Below are positions 23,187-31,841 of a stretch of 64,000 nucleotides of DNA, in pieces; the first letter of the stretch is position 1, and every line of letters begins with the position of its first letter. The notes beneath the pieces were generated by a model that worked only from the letters and a program-made list of their open reading frames with translations, was not told the DNA's origin and ran no database searches. The stretch covers positions 1-64,000 of the forward strand of contig JAKZAN010000140.1 in NCBI GenBank assembly GCA_023053545.1. Reading direction: 5' to 3'. The position numbers were made by a program, and so were the translations under genes. The stretch is from Lepidurus packardi (Eukaryota > Arthropoda > Branchiopoda > Notostraca > Triopsidae).

Positions 23187-24308
23187 ATGTCCACATCTCA
23201 AGATACCCCTGAAATTGCACTGAGTAAAGCCAAGATACAGCTGATGCTGTTCCCAGATTCAGTGTTCTTCACTACTTTGGCTTATTCACTCAAGCACTCG
23301 TTTGATGATTCCATTCCAACGGCTGCTACTAACGGCACAGTCATTAAATACAACACCAACTTCTTCATGGGTTTAACTCATGAAGAGAGAATCTTTTTGA
23401 TGTTGCATGAAGCAATGCACTGTGCGTATCTGCACATGCTTCGGAGTGGGGGCAAAGATCCACGTATCTTTAATATTGCTTGTGATCACGTGATTAACTT
23501 ACAGTTAATTGATCGTGGTTTTAAAATGCCCAAGGACGGTTATGCCGATCCTCAATATAGGGGATTAAGTGCTGAAGAGATTTATAAGCTACTCATGAGC
23601 CAGCCTAAGCCACCACCACCAAATCCAATGGATGGTGATTTGCAGGAATGTGATGGACCTATTGAAGAGGTTGAACGAGAGATACAAGATATCTTGGTTC
23701 GTGCATCTATTCAATCCAAGATGGCTAATGAGAAGCCTGGAAGTATCCCTGGAGATATTCAGATATTTCTGAATAAACTACTGTCTCCAAAGCTACCTTG
23801 GCAACGTATCCTGCAACGGTATCTCCAATCCTTTTCCAAGAATGATTACACGTTCAGAAAACCTAATCGGAGATTCTTTCCTAGATATCACTTGCCCAGT
23901 TTGTACAGCGAGTCTCTGGCCAATATCAGTATTGCGGTAGATATTTCTGGTTCTGTTACTGATTCTGATTTCCTGCGCTTTATAACTGAAACGCAGAGCA
24001 TCATGAAAATGATGAAGCCAGAAAAGATAACCCTGATTCAGTTTGATACCAATATCAAGTCAACGCACGAAGTTCATAGCATTGCTGAACTCATGCAGGT
24101 CAGCTTCGTTGGACGAGGCGGGACCAATATTGATCCAGTACTCAAGTGGGCAAATGAAAACAAACCACAACTCCTGTTGGTATTTACGGATGGTGAGTTC
24201 CGTGCACCGTATGAAACAACCAATACTAAAACTATTTGGATGATTCACGACAACCCAGATTTCACCGCACCGTTTGGTAAGGTGATTCATTACTCTATGG
24301 ATAACTAA
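23187..24308 (+). CDS. VWA-type metallopeptidase-like protein (N4 gp25-like)
   Basis: The 373-residue protein has an N-terminal zinc-peptidase-like domain with LMLHEAMHCAYLH (HExxH, residues 74-78), typical of the DUF2201 type, and a C-terminal VWA domain whose MIDAS starts at ISIAVDISGSVTDSD (about residue 251) with a distal IDPVLKW. It pairs with the MoxR-type ATPase encoded just upstream; such pairs in bacteria act on protein complexes. In N4-like phages the pair sits at the same place and is of unknown role. It runs directly into the next gene without a gap. Confidence 0.88.
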   Translation: MSTSQDTPEIALSKAKIQLMLFPDSVFFTTLAYSLKHSFDDSIPTAATNGTVIKYNTNFFMGLTHEERIFLMLHEAMHCAYLHMLRSGGKDPRIFNIACDHVINLQLIDRGFKMPKDGYADPQYRGLSAEEIYKLLMSQPKPPPPNPMDGDLQECDGPIEEVEREIQDILVRASIQSKMANEKPGSIPGDIQIFLNKLLSPKLPWQRILQRYLQSFSKNDYTFRKPNRRFFPRYHLPSLYSESLANISIAVDISGSVTDSDFLRFITETQSIMKMMKPEKITLIQFDTNIKSTHEVHSIAELMQVSFVGRGGTNIDPVLKWANENKPQLLLVFTDGEFRAPYETTNTKTIWMIHDNPDFTAPFGKVIHYSMDN

Positions 24309-24647
24309 ATGTCAGATGAAGAACTAAAGAAGAATTACCAAGAAGCAGTCAAGAAGGTCAACTCTAAAAAGATTCAGGGTAACTACATGATTATCCGATT
24401 GGATTGGCATACCAAATTGGTAATGCCTTATCAGGCTGGGTTGAACTTGATGGCCTCCTTGGAAAATGTAGAGGTGCTCAAGGATAGTCATAAAGACGAG
24501 CCGGGGCGTATTTCTGAATACCAAAGCCATACCATTACTGCCCATGTAATGGCCCATTCGGAGTATGTCCGATACAAAGTAGCCGCACTCTTAGGAGTGC
24601 ACACCAAAGACATTGAAGCCCTTAGCACGGATACTGCAACCCCCTAA
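24309..24647 (+). CDS. hypothetical protein
   Basis: The 112-residue product starts immediately after the VWA gene stop, which implies coupled translation. The first 25 residues are a Lys/Glu-rich helix, and the rest is an alpha/beta domain (YMIIRLDWHTKLVMPYQAGL; HTITAHVMAHSEYVRYKVAA). No family is recognised. It may be a helper for the VWA-ATPase pair, judging only by position. Confidence 0.65.
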   Translation: MSDEELKKNYQEAVKKVNSKKIQGNYMIIRLDWHTKLVMPYQAGLNLMASLENVEVLKDSHKDEPGRISEYQSHTITAHVMAHSEYVRYKVAALLGVHTKDIEALSTDTATP

Positions 24648-24654
24648 AACCATT

Positions 24655-25905
24655 ATGAATACCACTGACATTCCACTTACTATTGACCAGAAGAATGCTC
24701 TGGATTTATTTCACCGCTTTCTCTTGGACCCATCAGAAACAGTATTTCTTTTGTCAGGGTATTCTGGTTGTGGTAAGTCCACCTTGGTGCGTACCATGGT
24801 TGACAAAATCCCTGGGTTTATTAGCAGTGCTCGTCTGGTAGATCCGAAACAACGGAGTTACTCTATTCAGTTAACAGCCACCACCAATAAGGCTGCTGAG
24901 AACTTGGCACAAATTACAGGTGAGGATGCTTGCACTATTCATGCCTTCTTAGGTCTGCGTGTGCAAACAGATTACAAGACAAATACTTCTTATTTGACTG
25001 CTAGTACACGTGAACTGAAGTGTGGCTATATCCTATTTATAGATGAAGCCAGCTTTGTTGATTTTGGTTTATTGCGTCACATTTTCGAGCTTACCAGTGA
25101 TTGCAAGATTGTTTTCGTTGGTGACCCGGCACAGTTAAAGCCAGTTAAATCAACTGGTACTCCCGTATTTGATGCGGGCTTTATTGGGGCGGCATTAACT
25201 ACTGTGGTGCGTCAAGCAGAAGACAATCCCATCGTGGACTTGTCCACCATGTTTCGCAACACCGTTAATACAGGTAAATTCTTCAACTTCAAACCTGATG
25301 GGTATCACATTAAGCACCTATCACGGAAGGATTTTGAAGCTGCAATCATCAAAGAGTTTACTCATCCAGATTGGTCCTACTCAAAGTCAAAGATCTTGGC
25401 TTGGACCAATAGACAGGTAGTTTCCTTTAATCAGTTTGTTAGCTCTCACCTCACTGGTGATACCAACTTTCAAGTAGATGACTATGCCATTTGCAATTCC
25501 TATTACTCTTATAAGAGAGGCTCATTTAAAACTGGGCAAATGGTGAAGATTACTGGTATCTCTGAGGAGCTAGAAGAGATGGATGTAAAAGGTCGATGTT
25601 TCTATCTCAATGAGCGTACCTGGGCCTTCATGCCTAACACCCTTCAGGAGAAAGAAGCACGTCTTAAGAAAGCCAGACTTGAAAGTGACATATTTACTCT
25701 CACCACCATTAACGCAACTTGGATTGATCTACGGGCAGCCTATGCCAGTACGGTTGATAAAGCCCAAGGCTCTACCTTCCACACAGTATTCATTGACCTT
25801 GACGATATCAAGCAATGCCACATAGGCGAACAAATCGCCCGAATGCTATACGTAGCCGTTTCACGTGCTAGTCACCAAGTCATCCTCACAGGAGACTTAA
25901 TTTAA
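24655..25905 (+). CDS. SF1 DNA helicase, RecD/Dda-like (N4 gp37-like)
   Basis: The 416-residue protein (start ATG 24655) unwinds DNA at the fork. Motif I is LLSGYSGCGKSTLV, motif II is LFIDEASFVD, motif III is VFVGDPAQLKPV, and motifs V/VI are AYASTVDKAQGSTFHTVFID and LYVAVSRASHQVILTGD at the C-terminus. The order is the one of the small RecD2/Dda branch. N4's helicase has about 425 residues. The start at 24655 is chosen since the previous gene stops at 24647 and the family starts with such a short N-terminus. Confidence 0.9.
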   Translation: MNTTDIPLTIDQKNALDLFHRFLLDPSETVFLLSGYSGCGKSTLVRTMVDKIPGFISSARLVDPKQRSYSIQLTATTNKAAENLAQITGEDACTIHAFLGLRVQTDYKTNTSYLTASTRELKCGYILFIDEASFVDFGLLRHIFELTSDCKIVFVGDPAQLKPVKSTGTPVFDAGFIGAALTTVVRQAEDNPIVDLSTMFRNTVNTGKFFNFKPDGYHIKHLSRKDFEAAIIKEFTHPDWSYSKSKILAWTNRQVVSFNQFVSSHLTGDTNFQVDDYAICNSYYSYKRGSFKTGQMVKITGISEELEEMDVKGRCFYLNERTWAFMPNTLQEKEARLKKARLESDIFTLTTINATWIDLRAAYASTVDKAQGSTFHTVFIDLDDIKQCHIGEQIARMLYVAVSRASHQVILTGDLI

Positions 25906-25917
25906 CTGGGGTTTTAA

Positions 25918-26436
25918 GTGTCAGACACTCTACAACATGATCCACAAACCAAGCAGCAAATCAAGGGTGCTATCTTTGATTATCTGTATGCACCTGTTCA
26001 AAAAAAAATGAAGAACAGGTTGGATCACATCATCATGCGGAATACGATTTTAGGGGGTTACTCTCACAAGTCCTTCACCTTTAAAGGTGCCCAATACACC
26101 TGTGATGTAACCCCCTTACCACGCAAATCGAACCGACTGATTATTCAGTTGCAGCCTGATATGCTTGAATACCTCAAGGAACTAAAGCATCTCAATGAAG
26201 TTGAGTTGCCTTTCGTCCTTGGGTTTATCAATCAAGTACTTAATTCATCCAATGATTTATGTGACTATCTCAGACTATTGCCACCGTCTGTTCATTACCC
26301 ACTGCAGACACTGATTTCATCTTGTCCCTGTAAAACCAAAAAGTTAACAGATGCTCAAGTGGAATCATTGCAGGAAAAGAACCGAGCGTCGATTCATTTG
26401 ATGAAACAACGCATGGTCACTAACCTACTTATATGA
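25918..26436 (+). CDS. hypothetical replication-region protein
   Basis: The 172-residue protein starts with GTG and overlaps the DNA polymerase start by four bases. The N-terminal half has basic helices (QKKMKNRLDHIIMRNTILGG) and beta strands; the C-terminal half holds PSVHYPLQTLISSCPCKTKK with two Cys. The position between helicase and polymerase matches N4 gp38. It may help the replisome, but no motif proves it. Confidence 0.65.
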   Translation: MSDTLQHDPQTKQQIKGAIFDYLYAPVQKKMKNRLDHIIMRNTILGGYSHKSFTFKGAQYTCDVTPLPRKSNRLIIQLQPDMLEYLKELKHLNEVELPFVLGFINQVLNSSNDLCDYLRLLPPSVHYPLQTLISSCPCKTKKLTDAQVESLQEKNRASIHLMKQRMVTNLLI

Positions 26437-29048
26437 AGCACCACATCTTTGAAGAAGCCGATACCTATCGCATTGCCTTATTGAGTAAGCCCACAGCCTT
26501 CAACAAGCAAGAACTGATAAATAACTATGTTCGGCCTTTGGTAGAGCAAGGACTCAAACCAGAGGACTTGATTGCTTTCACTTTGGACTACAACACAGAA
26601 GGAAAAGCACCAGTCAAATTCATCAAAGAATACTTAGCCAATCTACTGCCTGCCTTGGAGTCATTGCAGGTCAAGTACCTGTACGTGGCAGATTCAGCTT
26701 ACTTCAAAGTACTGGCTGGGCAAGCAAAAGCTGAGCCTAATTTGGGCTATGTCTTGCCTTGCAAAGTCAAAGGCTTTGAGCACATGCAGGTGGTTCTGGG
26801 ACTCAACTACCAACAGTTGATTTACAACCCAGACCTACAAGAAAAGCTAGACAGCAGCTTGAAGGTATTGGTTTCTTGTCTGTACGGAACATACAGTTCC
26901 CCTGGCACTGGGGTGATTCATTCAGCACAGTTCCCAGAAGGCATCCACGCCATCACCAGTGCCCTTGAAGAGCTTCACCAATATCCAAGGCTCACTTGTG
27001 ATATTGAGGGCTTCTCGCTCTCATTTGACCAAGCTGGCGTTGGGACCATTGCTTTTGCACGGGACCAACATAACGGTATTGCCTTCGCTTGTGATTACGT
27101 ACCCATGGTAGATGAAAGCCAAGAGATGCTGCATGGTAGTTACTCACCTAATCAAGCTATCCGTGCTCTGCTCAAGACCTTCTTTCGTACCTACAAAGGC
27201 GAGTTACTTTTCCATAATGCCAGTTATGACGTTAAGGTTCTGATTTACTCGCTATGGATGAAAGATCCATTGGATACTGTTGGGTTGCTAGATGGTCTAG
27301 AAATCATGTGCAAACGATTTCAAGATACCAAAATCATTGCTTACCTGGCTATCAATTCCACCGCTGGCAATGTACTTGGCTTAAAGAGTCTGGCCCATGA
27401 GTTTGCTGGTAATTGGGCGAAAGACGATATCAAGGATATTCGTCGTATTCCTATAGCAGAATTGCTCAAGTACAACTTGGTTGATGCCCTGTGCACTCAC
27501 TATGTCTTTAATAAGCACAACCCTGTGATGGTACAAGACCAGCAAGAAGGTCTTTACCAAGACCTGATGCTGCCCTCTCTCAAGCTAATCATCCAGCTTG
27601 AACTGACAGGGATGCCCTTGAACAAGGACAAAGTGCAAGAGGTTAAAGCCAAGTTAGAAGCTATTCGAGATGGTCACTTGACCACCATGACCACCAGTAA
27701 AACCATTCAGGAGTTAAACCTAGTGGTTCAAAGGCGTGCCATGGTTACGGCCAATGCCAAGCTCAAGGTAAAGCAACATCCACTGGAGAAATTCAGTGAT
27801 GTGGCTTTCAACCCGAACTCTGGCCCTCAGTTGCAATATTTGCTCTATGAGCAGATGGGTTTACCCGTTCTGGATAAGACGGATACAGGCCAGCCTGCTA
27901 CTGGAGCAGACACGATTGAGAAGCTAATCAACCATACCAATTACGTAGCCTACAAGGAGCTACTCTCAGCATTAATTGGTTATGGCAAGGTCACCAAGAT
28001 CTTGTCTACCTTCATTCCAGCGTTTGAAAGAGCATTGGTCAAAGGTGATGGTGTAGCTTGGCTTCATGGCTCATTCAATATTGGTGGAACTGTCTCAGGA
28101 AGGCTGAGTTCTAGTGACCCCAATCTTCAAAACATCCCAGCAGGTTCCATTTATGGAAAGCTTATCAAGGAATGCTTTCAAGCACCCTCTGGTTGGCTTT
28201 TCTGTGGTGCCGACTTTAACTCCTTAGAGGACTACATCAGTGCACTCACCACTAAAGACCCGAACAAGTTGGCCGTTTATGAGCAAGGCTTCGACGGTCA
28301 CTGCCTGCGAGCAGCCTACTACTTCAGAGACGAATGCCCAGCCATTGACCTCTCCGATCCAGTCAGCGTCAACTCTCTCAAGAAAAGCCATCCCCATCTC
28401 CGTCAAGATTCAAAAGCACCAACCTTTTTGTTGACGTATGGGGGAACCTATCACGGGATGATGAACAACCTGGGATGGCCAGAAGACAAGTCCAAAGCCA
28501 TTGAAAAGGGTTACCACGACTTGTATCAAGTGTCTGACCAGTACATCCAGAACAGGCTACACCAAGCTTCCAAGGATGGTTATGTTGAAGTTGCTTTTGG
28601 CTTACGTGTCCGAACCCCATTACTTAAACAAGTGATGTGGGGCCAAAGCGGAGTGCCTTATGAGGCTGCAGCTGAGGGGAGAACTGCAGGCAATGCCATG
28701 GGGCAATCCTATGGTCTGCTTAACAACCGTGCAGCTGTAGATTTCATGCGGAAGGTTCACGCTTCCAAGTATCGCTACTGCATCAAACCAGTGGCTCTGA
28801 TCCATGATGCTATTTACCTACTCATTAAAGATGATGTGGAAACAGTGTCTTGGGCCAACACAGAACTTATCAAGTCCATGCAGTGGCAAGAGCTTCCTGA
28901 GATCCAGCATCCAACAGTAAAACTTGGGGCTGCTCTGGACATTTTCTGGCCTAGCTGGGCACACGCTACCACCATTCCGAACAACGCTGATACAGGCACC
29001 ATCCGGGCGCTCTGTGAAGCTACGAAAAGGGAATACTCAAATGGATAG
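26433..29048 (+). CDS. DNA polymerase, family A (N4 gp39-like)
   Basis: The 871-residue protein has a 3'-5' exonuclease domain (Exo I LTCDIEGFSLS at residue 187, Exo II LFHNASYDVKVL near 262, Exo III YNLVDALCTHYVF near 350) and a polymerase domain (motif A FCGADFNSLEDY near 591, motif B RQDSKAPTFLLTYGG near 656, motif C LIHDAIYLL at 790). The proofreading acidic residues and the two catalytic Asp are present. Length equals N4 gp39. The motif B spacing differs from bacterial Pol I, as in other N4-like enzymes. It closes the first replication block; the primase block lies 22 kb downstream. Confidence 0.95.
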   Translation: MKHHIFEEADTYRIALLSKPTAFNKQELINNYVRPLVEQGLKPEDLIAFTLDYNTEGKAPVKFIKEYLANLLPALESLQVKYLYVADSAYFKVLAGQAKAEPNLGYVLPCKVKGFEHMQVVLGLNYQQLIYNPDLQEKLDSSLKVLVSCLYGTYSSPGTGVIHSAQFPEGIHAITSALEELHQYPRLTCDIEGFSLSFDQAGVGTIAFARDQHNGIAFACDYVPMVDESQEMLHGSYSPNQAIRALLKTFFRTYKGELLFHNASYDVKVLIYSLWMKDPLDTVGLLDGLEIMCKRFQDTKIIAYLAINSTAGNVLGLKSLAHEFAGNWAKDDIKDIRRIPIAELLKYNLVDALCTHYVFNKHNPVMVQDQQEGLYQDLMLPSLKLIIQLELTGMPLNKDKVQEVKAKLEAIRDGHLTTMTTSKTIQELNLVVQRRAMVTANAKLKVKQHPLEKFSDVAFNPNSGPQLQYLLYEQMGLPVLDKTDTGQPATGADTIEKLINHTNYVAYKELLSALIGYGKVTKILSTFIPAFERALVKGDGVAWLHGSFNIGGTVSGRLSSSDPNLQNIPAGSIYGKLIKECFQAPSGWLFCGADFNSLEDYISALTTKDPNKLAVYEQGFDGHCLRAAYYFRDECPAIDLSDPVSVNSLKKSHPHLRQDSKAPTFLLTYGGTYHGMMNNLGWPEDKSKAIEKGYHDLYQVSDQYIQNRLHQASKDGYVEVAFGLRVRTPLLKQVMWGQSGVPYEAAAEGRTAGNAMGQSYGLLNNRAAVDFMRKVHASKYRYCIKPVALIHDAIYLLIKDDVETVSWANTELIKSMQWQELPEIQHPTVKLGAALDIFWPSWAHATTIPNNADTGTIRALCEATKREYSNG

Positions 29049-29057
29049 ATTTAATTC

Positions 29058-29207
29058 ATGAACGATAACTACATCATCATCTCAGGAAGCCCTGTAGAGG
29101 GTTTTACATACTTTGGCTGTTTTACCGACCAAGAGACCGCAATACAGTGGGCGCTTAGTCACTGTGACGGTGATTGGTGGATCACCGAACTTTCACCAAC
29201 GAACTAA
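29058..29207 (+). CDS. small hypothetical protein
   Basis: The 49-residue frame begins MNDNYIIISGSPVEGFTYFG and ends WALSHCDGDWWITELSPTN, ten bases after the polymerase stop. The blocks IQWALSHCDGDWWI and FTYFG are like a small single-domain phage protein family. It starts the accessory region. The two Cys and Trp pair suggest a folded beta-rich protein. Function unknown. Confidence 0.6.
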   Translation: MNDNYIIISGSPVEGFTYFGCFTDQETAIQWALSHCDGDWWITELSPTN

Positions 29208-29209
29208 CT

Positions 29210-29497
29210 ATGACAACACTCATCCCCCACAAACACGCAAAAGAAATGATCGCCTTTGCGCAGGGCCACAGGATTCAGTGTCGCAGCAACCGTAGACAAC
29301 CCTGGTATGACGTAGTTGACCCTGGGTTCTACCCAGAGCAAGAGTACCGGGTCAAACCGGAGCCTAAGCCCGATCTGGTGAGTTGGGGCTATGCATATTT
29401 GCAACGTGGTGATATTAACGACACAGCCGCTGTAAAGGTGAAGGTCACATTCTCCGGAGAAACCGGAGAACCAAAGTCAGTGGAGTTAGCTAAGTGA
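29210..29497 (+). CDS. conserved accessory phage protein
   Basis: The 95-residue product (ATG 29210) begins MTTLIPHKHAKEMIAFAQGH and has PWYDVVDPGFYPEQEYRVKP, a pattern seen in many phage proteins in which a helix of the HAKEMI type is followed by a W-x-D-V block and an EYR(V/I)KP end. The role is unknown. It overlaps the following gene by four bases. The next gene is a diverged copy of the same fold. Confidence 0.7.
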   Translation: MTTLIPHKHAKEMIAFAQGHRIQCRSNRRQPWYDVVDPGFYPEQEYRVKPEPKPDLVSWGYAYLQRGDINDTAAVKVKVTFSGETGEPKSVELAK

Positions 29498-29694
29498 ATG
29501 GCCGCGCCTCACATAAACACTCAAAAATCCTAATTGATTGGATCAACGGGGCGAGTATTCAATACCAATCCCCGATAACTGGCGATTGGCTAGATGTACC
29601 TGATGTGTGTGACCTTGGCACTGGTGACAACTACTTGGAACCCAATCCACTACACCCCGAATACGACTACTACGATAACTGGAGGATTAAATGA
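29494..29694 (+). CDS. conserved accessory phage protein, paralogue of the preceding gene
   Basis: The 66-residue product starts with GTG and reads NGRASHKHSKILIDWINGAS, with SPITGDWLDVPDVC and an EYDYYDNWRIK end. The same order of helix, W-x-D-V block and Y-x-W-R-I-K end is seen in the 95-residue gene upstream, so the two are probably diverged duplicates. Overlap of four bases with both neighbours implies one translational unit. Confidence 0.65.
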   Translation: MNGRASHKHSKILIDWINGASIQYQSPITGDWLDVPDVCDLGTGDNYLEPNPLHPEYDYYDNWRIK

Positions 29695-30101
29695 AAGTCA
29701 ATACGCCCGAACCAACGGCTCAAGGCATAGTCAATACAGTGCTGGCCCACTTGCGTAAGCAGGGTAAGCAGGCTGTAGACGAGACCTCTGGAGGGTGCCG
29801 GTACAGGGGTACTGGTGGAAGTATGTGTGCAGTGGGTTGCCTCATACCCGACGACCTATACAGCCCAGAGATAGAAGGGGCTGGGGTATGTCACCTCGGA
29901 ACACCACACCCCCAAGATGGCGCAAATACGCTAGACCACATCATATTGGTTCTCGGGCTAAAGCCACACATCGAACTACTGCATAGACTACAAGGCGCTC
30001 ACGACATTTACCTAGCCCACAACATGGAGGTCTTCGAGGCCGAGATGCGTTATATCGCTCTGAAGCATGACCTGACATATACACCACCGGAGTCTGCATG
30101 A
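29691..30101 (+). CDS. conserved phage protein with CRYRG/CAVGCLIPD motif
   Basis: The 136-residue product holds GGCRYRGTGGSMCAVGCLIP followed by DDLYSPEIEG, a block typical of a phage protein family of unknown role. The helices after it are amphipathic. A lower-GC relative is encoded at 32441-33073, where the same block appears as a C-terminal domain. The gene has GC-rich codon use unlike the early genes. The Cys-rich loop may bind a metal, which is only a suggestion. Confidence 0.7.
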   Translation: MKVNTPEPTAQGIVNTVLAHLRKQGKQAVDETSGGCRYRGTGGSMCAVGCLIPDDLYSPEIEGAGVCHLGTPHPQDGANTLDHIILVLGLKPHIELLHRLQGAHDIYLAHNMEVFEAEMRYIALKHDLTYTPPESA

Positions 30102-30436
30102 CCAAGGTAAAAACTTCAGAGCTAATAGGCGCGGCCCTTGACTGGGCGGTAGCTAAGGCGTGGCAACCTGTTTATAGCGATAAACACCTTGTCGAACACG
30201 CTAAAAGCTTTGCTCCCTCAACAAATTGGTTGCATGGCGGGCCGATCATTGAGAAAAAGAAAATCGACATCGAGCATTGGGACGGCGTATGGACTGCGAA
30301 TATGTTTGATAACCGAGGGCAGTTTATGTGTCAGACCGATGGGCCAACCCCGCTGATCGCAGCCATGCGCTGCAATGTTCTCAGCGAGCTTGGCGATGAA
30401 ATTGAAATACCTGATGAACTATTGGAGAAAATATGA
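30098..30436 (+). CDS. DUF2591-like phage protein
   Basis: The 112-residue protein begins TKVKTSELIGAALDWAVAKA, has WLHGGPIIEKKKID in the middle and TPLIAAMRCNVLSELGDEIE at the end. This combination is the phage DUF2591 family, whose members are common in lambdoid and Burkholderia phages and have no known function. Four-base overlaps join it to both neighbours. The member here is full length. Confidence 0.8.
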   Translation: MTKVKTSELIGAALDWAVAKAWQPVYSDKHLVEHAKSFAPSTNWLHGGPIIEKKKIDIEHWDGVWTANMFDNRGQFMCQTDGPTPLIAAMRCNVLSELGDEIEIPDELLEKI

Positions 30437-30849
30437 CTAATCCAAAACCCATTTACACACACAAAACAAGGGATGGGCTTCCTGCCCGCATCCTGTGCAC
30501 GAACCGCGTACATGTTAGCTGCACAGTAGTGGCCGCAGTACTGCGCGGGGAGAGTGAAGACATTGACTGCTACCCAGCCGACCTTCGGTACAACACAAAT
30601 GGAACTGAGCATAAATACGATCTGATCGAGGTCAGTGAGTGGGATGACTGCCCCGTCGATGCGCCAGTGTGGGTGCGGGACTTCCCCGGTGACGATTGGG
30701 AACGGCGGCACTTTTACTGCCGGGACGAAGTCGGGCGGGTGCTGACATTCAACGACGGGCGCACCAGCCACAGCGCAAATAGCCCCGACCCCCGCACGAA
30801 GTGGGTCTACGCCACCCGCACCGACCCGACGGAAGGAGAGCAGGTATGA
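30433..30849 (+). CDS. hypothetical accessory protein
   Basis: The 138-residue product has a beta-rich layout with two parallel halves. The first contains THKTRDGLPARILCTNRVHV and DLIEVSEWDDCP, the second contains WERRHFYCRDEVGRVLTFND. Its GC-rich third codon positions stand out from neighbouring replication genes. It overlaps both neighbours by four bases. No known domain is recognised. Confidence 0.65.
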   Translation: MTNPKPIYTHKTRDGLPARILCTNRVHVSCTVVAAVLRGESEDIDCYPADLRYNTNGTEHKYDLIEVSEWDDCPVDAPVWVRDFPGDDWERRHFYCRDEVGRVLTFNDGRTSHSANSPDPRTKWVYATRTDPTEGEQV

Positions 30850-31232
30850 AGAAACTCATTGCCGCCATCCTTACCTTGACCAGCCCAGTTTGGTTTGTCC
30901 CGGTCATCGTTGCGTCCTCTCTGTACGCCTGTTTTACGCATTGCTACAAGAACGTCTTGCAGAATTTGGATCAGTGGTATCCAGACAAAGACCCGCAGAC
31001 AACGTATTTTGAAAACGACCACCAGCGAGAACTTCGGCACATACAAGGAAACAACATGAAAACCAAAACAATCAGGGTGTGGTGCGACAGCGGTGCGAAT
31101 GTCCACTCTCGCTACGAAGACAGTTTTGAGGTCGAGGTGTCTGTTTGGGATGCTATGACCGACGATGAGCAAGAGGAATATGCCAAAGAGGCCGCTTTTG
31201 CGCGCCTCGACTGGGGCTTTGAAGAAGTATGA
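30846..31232 (+). CDS. membrane-anchored or fused accessory protein with DUF7167-like C-terminus
   Basis: The 128-residue frame has a signal-like hydrophobic N-terminus (LIAAILTLTSPVWFVPVIVA) and, from residue 71, a separate domain starting MKTKTIRVWCDSGANVHSRY that I know as a stand-alone small phage protein. An AAGGAAACAAC ribosome site lies before the internal ATG at 31056, in frame. The two could be a fusion, or the second could also be translated on its own from 31056 to 31232. The ATG at 30846 overlaps the upstream gene by four bases. Confidence 0.65.
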   Translation: MKKLIAAILTLTSPVWFVPVIVASSLYACFTHCYKNVLQNLDQWYPDKDPQTTYFENDHQRELRHIQGNNMKTKTIRVWCDSGANVHSRYEDSFEVEVSVWDAMTDDEQEEYAKEAAFARLDWGFEEV

Positions 31233-31354
31233 AACACCCGCTGCCATTACTGCTCGCCATTGTGTTGGCGGGGTGTGCAACAGAAAAACAGTTTGAAATC
31301 CAGTCATGCCGCGTTACCGGCTGCTGGCCGAAAGGAGAAGAAGATGAGTATTGA
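31229..31354 (+). CDS. very small lipoprotein
   Basis: The 41-residue frame MKHPLPLLLAIVLAGCATEK has a short signal peptide with a perfect lipobox LAGC (Cys 16) and a charged, Cys-containing mature part of 26 residues. It overlaps the genes on both sides. It is too short to be an outer-membrane spanin of usual type and lacks the Pro-rich tail; superinfection exclusion or a surface role is possible but not shown. Confidence 0.55.
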   Translation: MKHPLPLLLAIVLAGCATEKQFEIQSCRVTGCWPKGEEDEY

Positions 31355-31841
31355 AGTAATCAAGCAATTGGTCGAGGCGCTGAAAGTCTCTGTGTCAGAG
31401 GATGTAGCGCGAGATGTTGCGAGGCGAAGGGCTATTGCTGATGGAACTGCGGCCATCGAAGCCGCTGAGAAACAGCCAGCCCTGGATAAAGACACCCTTG
31501 CCGATCTGATTGAGGGTATGAGCGTGTCGATTGACGTAAGCACTGGGGCGCACGATGCGGGCCATCGGTTAATGGGCACGGTCACGGAGGTGATGGAAGA
31601 CTCAGGGGACAAACACGGCCTGACCCTGCTTGTGCACGGAGCTAAGCCAAACTTCACGCCAGCCGTGCAGGAGCTTGGTGACCTAGCTGACGAAGTGATC
31701 GGATGCTTTTATGCAGCCGAGATTGAGGGGCTGACCGCAGCACTTGCAAACACAGCAGACAAGCACTTGAAGGACTTGGTTGAGCGCCGCTTGATGTACG
31801 CGCTTTACGCAGCCCAAGCAGTTAAGGAGAAATCTGAATGA
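31344..31841 (+). CDS. accessory phage protein, mosaic of small domains
   Basis: The 165-residue product starts at ATG 31344 (MSIEVIKQLVEALKVSVSED), has an Ala/Glu-rich helical first part, a central domain containing SVDVS-like and GTVTEVMEDSGDKHGLTLLV blocks that occur in other phage proteins by themselves, and a helical C-terminus. The central domain would be a small beta barrel. It overlaps both neighbours. Function unknown. Confidence 0.65.
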   Translation: MSIEVIKQLVEALKVSVSEDVARDVARRRAIADGTAAIEAAEKQPALDKDTLADLIEGMSVSIDVSTGAHDAGHRLMGTVTEVMEDSGDKHGLTLLVHGAKPNFTPAVQELGDLADEVIGCFYAAEIEGLTAALANTADKHLKDLVERRLMYALYAAQAVKEKSE

